Source: an uncultured bacterium
Lineage (GTDB): Bacteria > Actinomycetota > Coriobacteriia > Coriobacteriales > Eggerthellaceae
Direction: 5' to 3'
DNA length: 5,404 bases
Assembly (NCBI GenBank): GCA_947649215.1
Contig: CANSQW010000106.1
Location: 1-5,404, forward strand
Shown one piece after another: positions 1 through 5,400 of the stretch. Both the position numbers and the translations under genes were made by a program. The notes under the pieces were generated by a model. That model was not told where the DNA came from. It saw only the letters and a list, made by a program, of their open reading frames with translations, and did not search any database. Position 1 is the stretch's first letter; the number at the start of each line of letters is the position of its first letter.

Positions 1-605
1 CCGGCGGCGACCAGAAGATTCGCGGCAACGGCGGCTATGTGGGCGAGGACTCCATTCCGCGCCTCAACGTGCTCGACCTGCAGCGCCTCATCCGCGTGGT
101 GCCCAAGCCCGTCATCGCCATGGTCAACGGCTACGCCATCGGCGGCGGGCACGTGCTCCACATCCTGTGCGACCTCTCCATCGCCGCGGAGACGGCGAAG
201 TTCGGCCAGACGGGGCCGCGCGTGGGCAGCTTCGACGCTGGCTACGGCGCGGGCTACCTGGCCGCCATGGTGGGCCAGAAGAAGGCGCGCGAGATCTGGT
301 ACCTCTGCCGGCAGTACACCGCCGCGGAGGCGGAGGCCATGGGCATGGTGAACAAGGTGGTGCCGTTCGAGCAGCTGGAGGCCGAATGCATGGCCTGGGC
401 GCGCGAGATGCTGGCCATGAGCCCCACCGCCCTGCGCTTCATGAAGGCGTCCTTCAACGCTGCCACCGACGGGCTGGCGGGCATCCAGCAGCTGGCCGGT
501 GACGCGACGCTGCTCTACTACACCACCGACGAGGCCAAGGAGGGGCGCGACGCGTTCAAGGAGAAGCGCTCGCCCGACTTCGACCAGTTCCCGAAGTTCC
601 CCTGA
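1..605 (+). CDS. menB: 1,4-dihydroxy-2-naphthoyl-CoA synthase MenB, 5'-truncated by the window edge
   Basis: MenB is a cytoplasmic crotonase-fold enzyme that cyclises o-succinylbenzoyl-CoA to 1,4-dihydroxy-2-naphthoyl-CoA in menaquinone synthesis. The reading frame is already open at base 3 and begins with the family's GGDQK substrate-binding loop. It continues with GYAIGGGH (oxyanion-hole region, about 129-152), [16 protein letters not shown] (201-248), [10 protein letters not shown] (288-317) and the C-terminal [14 protein letters not shown] segment. About 200 codons are present; compared with E. coli MenB (285 aa), roughly 80-90 N-terminal residues lie outside the window. The Gln and Gly of QTG and the Trp of REIW match the residues that bind bicarbonate in the E. 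coli-type (type I) enzyme, whereas the other class carries an Asp at the Gly position, so this copy is inferred to be bicarbonate-dependent. The TGA stop (603-605) is followed at once by TAG, 12 bases before the next gene, so the two are probably co-transcribed. Identification is firm. Confidence 0.95.
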   Translation, partial: GGDQKIRGNGGYVGEDSIPRLNVLDLQRLIRVVPKPVIAMVNGYAIGGGHVLHILCDLSIAAETAKFGQTGPRVGSFDAGYGAGYLAAMVGQKKAREIWYLCRQYTAAEAEAMGMVNKVVPFEQLEAECMAWAREMLAMSPTALRFMKASFNAATDGLAGIQQLAGDATLLYYTTDEAKEGRDAFKEKRSPDFDQFPKFP

Positions 606-617
606 TAGCCCTCGCCG

Positions 618-3440
618 ATGATCGACGTCTTCGAAAGCACCGCGAGAACCTTTCCCGATAAGGTGTTCCTCTCCTTCGTCGACGAAGACGGGGGCGAGGT
701 CAGCTACACCTATCGCCAGGCGCGGCTGCTCTCGGCGGCGGTGGCGCGGCGCCTGGCCGACAAGGGCGTGCGCCGGGGCGACTACGTGTCGGTCGATTTG
801 CCGAACTGTCCCGAGTACGTGTTTCTGGCCCTGGCGGCGGCCTACGGGTCGTTCTCGCTCGTGTGCCTGAACCACCGGCTGACGGCGACGGAGAAGCTCA
901 CGCGCCTGCTCGAGCTCGAGCGCGAGGGGCTGCGCGTGGCCTGCCGCGTGGACGCCGCGCGGGCGAAGCGGCTCATGGACTACGCCGGCACGCTGCTGGA
1001 GGTGGGCGAGGAACACGCCGAGGCCGTGGCTGACGACGGGCTGGGCCCCGCCGCAGGCGCGCGCCGCCGCGGGCGCGGGTCGGTCATCATGGGCGCGCGC
1101 CAGGACGCCATCGAGGACACCGTCCACTTCGCCGAGCGCGAGGCCCACCTGTTCGACGAGGCGCAGAAGGCGCTCGTCATGTTCACGTCGGGCACCACGG
1201 GCAAGCCCAAGGCCGTCGCCCTCACCTGGCGCCAGCTGGTGGGCGCGTCCGGCGCGTCCAACCGCGTGCTCAGCCAGCGCGGATCGGGGCTCTGGCAGGG
1301 CGTACTGCCCCTGTTCCACATCGGCGGCTTCCAGGTGCTCGTGCGCAGCGTGCTCAACCGCACGCCCCTGCGTCTCTACGCGCGCTTCGACGCGGCCCGC
1401 GTGCTGCGCGACGCCGAGAGCCGCCGCGTCACCCACCTCTCGGTGGTGGACAAGATGCTCCAGGACCTGCTGGCCGCCGACACGCGCGGCGCGCTGGCGG
1501 GGTACCGCTGCATCCTGCTGGGCGGTGGGCCGCTCAACAGCCGCACCATCGAGCGCGCGCTGGCTGCCGGCGCACGGGTCTACGCCAGCTACGGCATGAC
1601 CGAGACGTCGAGCCAGATAGCGAACTCCCTGGTCACCGATGACTTCACGGGCGGCCTCAAGCTGCTGCCCGGCTATTCGGCGCGCATCGTCGACGCGGAC
1701 GAGGCAGGGTTCGGGCGGCTGGCCGTGCGTGGCCCGGGCGTGTTCTCGGGCTACCTCAACGCCCACGGCGCCTTCACGGTGGACGGCTACTTCCTCACCG
1801 GCGACACGGCGGCTCTCTACGAGGGGGCCATCTACGTGCGCGAGCGCACCGACGACATGTTCGTCTCGGGCGGGGAGAACGTCTATCCGGTGGAGATAGC
1901 CGACGCCCTGCGCGCGCTGCCCGGGGTGGGCGACGCCTACGTGTTCGGCGCGCCCGATGCCACGTGGGGCCGCCGTCCCGTGGCGCTCGTGGAGCGCAGC
2001 GCGGTGGGGGCGCGAGCCGCGGCCGTCGCCGGCCGCCCCGGGGGGACGAGAGGCGCAGGCGCGGAGGGGACGGGGGCCGTCGCCGCCTCCGCCGCGGGGC
2101 TTCGCCGGGCGCTCTCCGGGCGGCTTTCGCGCATCTACCAGCCTAAGCACCTCTGCGTGGTGGACGAGCTGCCGCGGACGCAGCTGGGCAAGATAGACCG
2201 GGCTGCCGCCGAGGCGCTCTACGAGCGGCGGCTGGAGGTGAGCCGTGTGGTGCTCTACCACGTGCGCCTGCCCTTCAAGACGCCCTTCCGCACGGCGAAG
2301 GCCACGCTCACCCATCGCGACCTGCTCATCGTGGAGGCCGTCGACCATGCCGGCCGCACCGGCCTGGGCGAGTGCACCTCCTTCTCCACGGACTGGTACC
2401 TGCCCGAGACCCTGGGGGAGGACGCCCGCGTCCTGCAGCGCTCGCTCATCCCCATCGTGCTGGCCGAGGCGTTCCTGCACCCGCGCGACGCGGCCGACGC
2501 CTTCTCCGCGCTGCCCGAGGGCGCCGCGCATCCCATGGCCTGCTCGGCGCTGGAGATGGCCCTGTGGGATCTCTACGGCAAGATCGAGGGGCGTCCGCTC
2601 TGGCAGCTCATCGGCGCGGAGCGCGAGCGACTGGCCGGCGGCGAGGCGCACGGCCCCAGCACCGCGCTCAAGTCCGACGTCATGGCGCAGGTGCCCGCCG
2701 GCGCCGTGGTGGGCCTGGGCACGCCGGCCGAGACGGTGGAGGCGGTGCGCTCCTGCGTGGGCGCCGGCTACTGCCGCGTGAAGATCAAGGTGTCTCCCGG
2801 CCAGGGGCTGGCCTGCGTGCGCGCCGTGCGCGAGGCCTTCCCGAACCTCATCATCACGCTGGATGCCAACCAGAGCTTCGGCGCCTGCGACGTGGACGAG
2901 CTGCGCGCCTACGACGGGCTCGGCATCGGGTGGATCGAGGAGCCGCTCGCCATCGACCGCGCCATCGGCGGCTGCGACCGCGCGTTCCGCCGCCTGGCCA
3001 GCCTCCAGCGCACCCTGGCCACGCCCATCTGCCTCGACGAGTCCTTCGTCAACGGCGAGGAGGCCCTGCGCGCGCTCGCCCGCCCCGAGCTGCGCTGCAT
3101 CACCGTGAAGATCGGGAAGTTCGGCGGCATTCAGCGCGCCCTCGAGTTCACCTGCCGCGCCCAAGCCCTCGGGCGCGAGGTGTGGATGGGCGGCATGTAC
3201 GACACGGGCATCTCCCGGCGCGTCCACGCGGCCTTCCAGACGCTGCCCGGCATCATCATGCCCGGCGACATCGGCGGCACCGGCCGCTACTACCCCGTGG
3301 ACGTCACGACGCCCGCCTACGGGGTGGACTGCGGGCACATCACCCTGAACGGCGCGGGCCGCCACATGGGCATCGGCTGCGACCTCAACCGCGAGGCGCT
3401 GGCGAAGGTGCTGGTCAAGCGCGTAGCCTACGACGCCTAG
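618..3440 (+). CDS. menE-menC: MenE-MenC fusion: o-succinylbenzoate-CoA ligase joined to o-succinylbenzoate synthase
   Basis: This is one 940-residue frame with two enzyme domains. Residues 1 to about 535 are MenE, an acyl-adenylate-forming ligase that makes o-succinylbenzoyl-CoA from o-succinylbenzoate, ATP and CoA. Its core motifs are TSGTTGKPK (190-198), YASYGMTET (322-330), LTGD (393-396), RTDDMFVSGGENVYP (410-424) and the C-terminal catalytic lysine in QLGK (K525). Residues about 544-940 are MenC, an enolase-superfamily dehydratase that makes o-succinylbenzoate from SHCHC. It has KIK (K722, K724), metal ligands D749, E774 and D807, and general base K831 in KIGKFGG. Spacing resembles the low-GC/NSAR-like MenC group, with about eight extra residues between E774 and D807. 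ATG 618 is the only plausible start: an in-frame TAG lies at 606-608 and no start codon intervenes. It lacks a Shine-Dalgarno, so coupling to menB is likely. Ala/Gly/Arg-rich insertions occur near 137-157 and 463-492. All key residues of both domains are intact. Confidence 0.92.
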   Translation: MIDVFESTARTFPDKVFLSFVDEDGGEVSYTYRQARLLSAAVARRLADKGVRRGDYVSVDLPNCPEYVFLALAAAYGSFSLVCLNHRLTATEKLTRLLELEREGLRVACRVDAARAKRLMDYAGTLLEVGEEHAEAVADDGLGPAAGARRRGRGSVIMGARQDAIEDTVHFAEREAHLFDEAQKALVMFTSGTTGKPKAVALTWRQLVGASGASNRVLSQRGSGLWQGVLPLFHIGGFQVLVRSVLNRTPLRLYARFDAARVLRDAESRRVTHLSVVDKMLQDLLAADTRGALAGYRCILLGGGPLNSRTIERALAAGARVYASYGMTETSSQIANSLVTDDFTGGLKLLPGYSARIVDADEAGFGRLAVRGPGVFSGYLNAHGAFTVDGYFLTGDTAALYEGAIYVRERTDDMFVSGGENVYPVEIADALRALPGVGDAYVFGAPDATWGRRPVALVERSAVGARAAAVAGRPGGTRGAGAEGTGAVAASAAGLRRALSGRLSRIYQPKHLCVVDELPRTQLGKIDRAAAEALYERRLEVSRVVLYHVRLPFKTPFRTAKATLTHRDLLIVEAVDHAGRTGLGECTSFSTDWYLPETLGEDARVLQRSLIPIVLAEAFLHPRDAADAFSALPEGAAHPMACSALEMALWDLYGKIEGRPLWQLIGAERERLAGGEAHGPSTALKSDVMAQVPAGAVVGLGTPAETVEAVRSCVGAGYCRVKIKVSPGQGLACVRAVREAFPNLIITLDANQSFGACDVDELRAYDGLGIGWIEEPLAIDRAIGGCDRAFRRLASLQRTLATPICLDESFVNGEEALRALARPELRCITVKIGKFGGIQRALEFTCRAQALGREVWMGGMYDTGISRRVHAAFQTLPGIIMPGDIGGTGRYYPVDVTTPAYGVDCGHITLNGAGRHMGIGCDLNREALAKVLVKRVAYDA
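2234..2249 (+). promoter_or_regulatory. Internal Shine-Dalgarno and GTG at the MenE/MenC boundary
   Basis: GGAGGTGA at 2234-2241 is an eight-base match to the anti-Shine-Dalgarno consensus. It lies five bases before GTG 2247-2249, which is in frame and codes V544. Translation from there would begin VLYHVRLPFKTPF, exactly where free-standing MenC proteins start. This is seen directly in the sequence. That it drives a separate MenC polypeptide, or is the remnant of an ancestral menC start, is inference. GTG 2250 and GTG 2238 are less well placed. Chance occurrence is possible in GC-rich coding DNA, but the coincidence with the domain boundary argues against it. Confidence 0.5.
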
Positions 3441-3445
3441 CGCTC

Positions 3446-3456
3446 TGGTTCCCGAG
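3446..3456 (+). repeat. 11-bp direct repeat, copy 1 (TGGTTCCCGAG)
   Basis: TGGTTCCCGAG lies six bases after the menE-menC stop codon and recurs perfectly at 3579-3589. It also supplies the left arm of the imperfect GC-rich stem that pairs with 3476-3483. The function is unknown; an operator pair is one possibility. Confidence 0.45.
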
Positions 3457-3573
3457 AGGTGCCCGGCGCGCGTCGCGGGAGCCGCCCCCGCATTCGCCGC
3501 TGCCCTCGTTTTCATGTCATCAACGCCCTGCTGACAGCTGGCGTCCGGATGGGGCGCATTCGATCATCGTGCC

Positions 3574-3579
3574 TATCAT
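3574..3579 (+). promoter_or_regulatory. Possible -10 element for the permease gene
   Basis: TATCAT matches the sigma-70-type -10 consensus at five of six positions and would place the transcript start about 40 bases upstream of the permease ATG. The position where a -35 should lie (about 3551-3556) reads GGGGCG, so the promoter is weak, activator-dependent or not real. It is reported as the best candidate only. Confidence 0.2.
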
Positions 3580-3589
3580 GGTTCCCGAG
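3579..3589 (+). repeat. 11-bp direct repeat, copy 2 (TGGTTCCCGAG)
   Basis: This is a perfect second copy of 3446-3456, 133 bases downstream. It starts at the last base of the possible -10 element, where a bound regulator could affect transcription of the permease gene. That role is an inference from position only. Confidence 0.45.
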
Positions 3590-3616
3590 TACCCCTCGTT
3601 GGGAGGTACGATCGAA

Positions 3617-3623
3617 GAGAGGA
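3617..3623 (+). promoter_or_regulatory. Ribosome binding site of the permease gene
   Basis: GAGAGGA lies six bases before ATG 3630 and is purine-rich on both sides. This decides the start: the in-frame upstream ATG 3459 would add 57 non-conserved residues and has no comparable site. Confidence 0.7.
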
Positions 3624-3629
3624 ATCGCC

Positions 3630-5153
3630 ATGAGCACGATCACCGCCTCGCCTTCCGCGCGCCCGTCAGCCCCCGCTTCCGACGCGCCTGCCTCGTCCCT
3701 CAGCACCTCTGCCGTCGACAACCCCCAGGGGCTCGGCCTCTTCCGGCTGGTCACCACCGTCATCACCCTCATCGTGGGCGGCGGCGTGTTCACCCTGGCC
3801 GGCGACCAGGCGGCCGGCGGTGCATCGGGCGCGGCTATCCTCACCGCGTGGTCCATCTCCGGCGTGGGCGTGCTCTGCCTGGTTATGACGTTCTACGCGC
3901 TCTCGCGGGTGAAGCCGGACATGCGCGGCGGTATCTACTCCTACGCATCAGCCGGATTCGGCGACTTCCTGGGCTTCAACAGCGCCTGGGGCTACTGGAT
4001 CAGCGCGCTGCTGTGCACGGTGAGCTTCTCGGCGCTGCTCTTCGGCGCGCTCGCGTACTTCTTCCCCATCTTCGGGCGCGGGACGGATCTCTACGCCGTC
4101 ATCGCGGCGTCGGCGCTCATCTGGTTCTACGCGTGGCTCGTCAGCCGCGGCATCAAGGAAGTGTCGGCCATCAACGCCATCATCACCATCTCCAAGATCG
4201 TGCCCATCTTCGTGGCCATCGCCGCCATCATCTTCGCCAGCAAGTTCAATCCGGACATCTTCTGGGCCAACCTCCATACCGGCGCCGACCCCTCGCTCAC
4301 CTTCGGCGACCAGGTGAAGTCGGCCATGATGGTCACCATCTGGGTGTTCGTCGGCGTCGAGGGCGCCGTGGCCATATCCGGCCGCGCGCGCCGCAGCCAC
4401 GACGTAGGGCGGGCCACCATCATCGCGTTCGTGTGCGTGCTGTCCATCTACCTGATGGTGTCGGTGCTCTCCATGGGCGTCATGCCCCTGGCCGACCTGG
4501 CCAGCTTGGAGAACCCCGCGCTCGCCGGCGTCATGGAGCACGCCGTGGGGCCGTGGGGCGCGTTCCTCATCAACTTCGGCGTGGCGCTCTCGCTCATCGG
4601 CGCCATGCTGGGCTACACGGTGCTCGCCAGCGAGTCGCCCTACGAGGCGGCCGAGGGCGGCGTGTTCATCCGCCAGTTCGCGAAGGTGAACAAGAACGGC
4701 GCGCCGGTGGTGACGCTCGTGGTGACCAACCTGATCATCGAGGCGTTCCTCATCTCCATGCTGTTCTCGGACAGCTCGTACCAGTTCTTCTACACGCTCT
4801 CGGCTGGCATGATCCTGCTGCCGTACCTGCTGTCGGCCGCGTACTTCGCGAAGCTCACCTTCACGGAGAAGGAGGCCTTCGCGGGCAAGCTGAACGCGCC
4901 CATCTGGCTGTGGCGCGTGCTCGGCATCGTGGGCGTGCTGTACAGCTTCTTCCTGACCTACGCCTCGGGCGCGGTGGGGCTCACGCTCATGAGCCTGCTG
5001 TACCTGCCGGGTATCCCCATTTACATCTGGGGGAAGCGCCAGCGCGGCGAGAAGTACCTGGAAAGCGCCGTGGACAAGGTGGTGGTGGCCATCATCGTGG
5101 GGGCCTCGGCCGTGTCCATCTGGCTGCTGACCACCGGCGCGGTGGTGGTGTAG
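3630..5153 (+). CDS. APC-superfamily basic amino acid/polyamine antiporter, ArcD-like
   Basis: This is a 507-residue inner-membrane permease of the amino acid-polyamine-organocation superfamily. Its motifs are closest to the arginine/ornithine antiporters (ArcD) of the arginine deiminase pathway, which exchange extracellular arginine for ornithine. About 12-13 hydrophobic segments can be drawn, from residue 38 to the C-terminus. Diagnostic stretches are GGGVFTLAGD in the unwound TM1 (50-59), MRGGIYSYASAGFGDFLGF (98-116), FVGVEGAVAISGRARRSHDVG in and after TM6 (240-260) and the later GAMLGYTVLASESPYEAAEGG (324-344) followed by KVNKNGAPV. The first 35 residues are a Ser/Ala/Pro-rich cytoplasmic tail, longer than usual. 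The start at ATG 3630 is supported by a good ribosome binding site. No arginine deiminase genes are in the window, so the substrate is inferred from family only; another cationic amino acid or polyamine pair is possible. The preceding 189-base gap and the hairpin after the stop suggest a single-gene unit. Confidence 0.85.
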   Translation: MSTITASPSARPSAPASDAPASSLSTSAVDNPQGLGLFRLVTTVITLIVGGGVFTLAGDQAAGGASGAAILTAWSISGVGVLCLVMTFYALSRVKPDMRGGIYSYASAGFGDFLGFNSAWGYWISALLCTVSFSALLFGALAYFFPIFGRGTDLYAVIAASALIWFYAWLVSRGIKEVSAINAIITISKIVPIFVAIAAIIFASKFNPDIFWANLHTGADPSLTFGDQVKSAMMVTIWVFVGVEGAVAISGRARRSHDVGRATIIAFVCVLSIYLMVSVLSMGVMPLADLASLENPALAGVMEHAVGPWGAFLINFGVALSLIGAMLGYTVLASESPYEAAEGGVFIRQFAKVNKNGAPVVTLVVTNLIIEAFLISMLFSDSSYQFFYTLSAGMILLPYLLSAAYFAKLTFTEKEAFAGKLNAPIWLWRVLGIVGVLYSFFLTYASGAVGLTLMSLLYLPGIPIYIWGKRQRGEKYLESAVDKVVVAIIVGASAVSIWLLTTGAVVV

Positions 5154-5157
5154 GGAG

Positions 5158-5191
5158 GCGCCCAGCGCTCGCGCATTGGCGAGTGGGGCGC
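5158..5191 (+). terminator. Bulged GC-rich hairpin after the permease stop codon
   Basis: GCGCCC (5158-5163) pairs perfectly with GGGCGC (5186-5191). After an AG bulge, CGCTCGC (5166-5172) pairs with GCGAGTG (5179-5185) with one G-T wobble, leaving the loop GCATTG. The 13-pair stem begins four bases after the TAG stop, the place expected for a terminator. There is no T-tract behind it, so it may be a less efficient or T-less terminator, or may mainly protect the mRNA 3' end. Confidence 0.5.
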
Positions 5192-5193
5192 GT

Positions 5194-5249
5194 GGTGGAC
5201 AAAATGCGCCGATGTCACATATCGGTGGACAAAAAGCGGCGATGTCACA
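5194..5249 (+). repeat. Two 26-bp direct repeats with 30-bp period, IS-end-like
   Basis: Copy 1 (5194-5219) and copy 2 (5224-5249) both run from GGTGGACAAAA to GATGTCACA and differ at two of 26 positions (5205/5235 and 5209/5239). They are separated by TATC. Closely spaced direct repeats of this style, ending in an outward TGTCACA, resemble the repeated terminal sites found at ends of IS21-family elements just after istB. No istB or other transposase coding sequence lies to the left: the permease gene and its hairpin abut the first copy. If this is an IS end it is an isolated remnant ending at 5249. Regulator-binding iterons are the alternative. Confidence 0.5.
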
Positions 5250-5341
5250 GGTGTTTTCCTACGATAACTTTTGGGGCAAAGCGCTGACCTGGGAAAACGT
5301 CGAGCGGCTTGAGGAAAGGCCGCTCATTTCCGCCGAAAAGC
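5250..5341. other. Spacer between the direct repeats and the inverted end motif
   Basis: These 92 bases are less GC-rich than the rest of the window. They contain a perfect seven-base inverted repeat, GAGCGGC (5302-5308) with GCCGCTC (5319-5325), around a ten-base loop. The first forward frame through the segment is open and continuous to the window end, but its product is not recognised. I see no other feature in it. Confidence 0.4.
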
Positions 5342-5400
5342 ATGTGACATGGGGGTGCGGACAAAAACTTGGACCGACGTCGATCCGGGAAGGAGTCCGC
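5342..5400 (+). mobile_element. Possible left end of an insertion sequence running off the window
   Basis: ATGTGACAT (5342-5350) is the exact reverse complement of ATGTCACAT (5212-5220) in the first direct repeat. GGACAAAAA at 5359-5367 repeats the same nine bases of copy 2 (5227-5235). Roughly 50 bases later comes a strong Shine-Dalgarno and ATG. A short terminal inverted repeat beginning TGTGACA, a repeat-bearing untranslated segment and then a transposase start would be a normal left-end layout for an IS21-type element. Confirmation needs the sequence beyond 5404. Confidence 0.35.
5390..5395 (+). promoter_or_regulatory. Ribosome binding site before the gene starting at 5401
   Basis: AAGGAG, preceded by GGG, lies five bases before ATG 5401. 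It is the best Shine-Dalgarno in the last 250 bases and selects 5401 over the upstream in-frame ATGs at 5212 and 5242, which have none. Confidence 0.6.

Larger units (their letters stand above)
3441..3629 (+). other. Intergenic leader between menE-menC and the permease gene
   Basis: These 189 bases hold no convincing gene. An open frame from ATG 3459 continues into the permease but encodes an Arg/Pro-rich extension unlike the family, so it is not taken as coding. The stretch contains a GC-rich imperfect stem near the menC end (3447-3454 with 3476-3483, one G-T wobble, 21-base loop, no T-tract) that could be a weak terminator. It also has an 11-base direct repeat, a -10-like TATCAT and two competing small hairpins just before the ribosome binding site. 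A promoter for the permease gene is expected here, but no good -35 could be paired with a -10. Confidence 0.5.

Noticed and set aside
254..484. A 76-codon open frame on the - strand within menB
   Set aside because: It overlaps conserved MenB coding sequence entirely and shows no recognisable feature.
3447..3483. Terminator after menE-menC
   Set aside because: The stem has a wobble, a 21-base loop and no T-tract, so it is mentioned only within the intergenic entry and not called as a terminator.
3459..3629. Upstream in-frame start at ATG 3459 for the permease
   Set aside because: It would add 57 Arg/Pro-rich residues not expected before TM1 and lacks a good ribosome binding site, while ATG 3630 has GAGAGGA at proper spacing.
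3948..4541. A 197-codon open frame on the - strand inside the permease gene
   Set aside because: Its composition (His/Asp/Glu/Arg-rich) is what antisense of a GC-rich membrane-protein gene gives. No motif or ribosome binding site supports it.
5194..5249. CRISPR array
   Set aside because: There are only two repeats, the gap between them is four bases and no spacer-sized unique sequence separates them.
2372..5287. A very long open frame (971 codons) spanning the MenC domain and the permease gene
   Set aside because: It is a shifted-frame shadow of two well-identified genes, is extremely Arg/His/Pro/Gly-rich with no family motif, and crosses an intergenic gap.
5250..5342. Circular or tandem-IS junction between two abutting IS ends
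   Set aside because: Junctions of that kind have only a few bases between ends. Here 93 bases lie between the two candidate ends.
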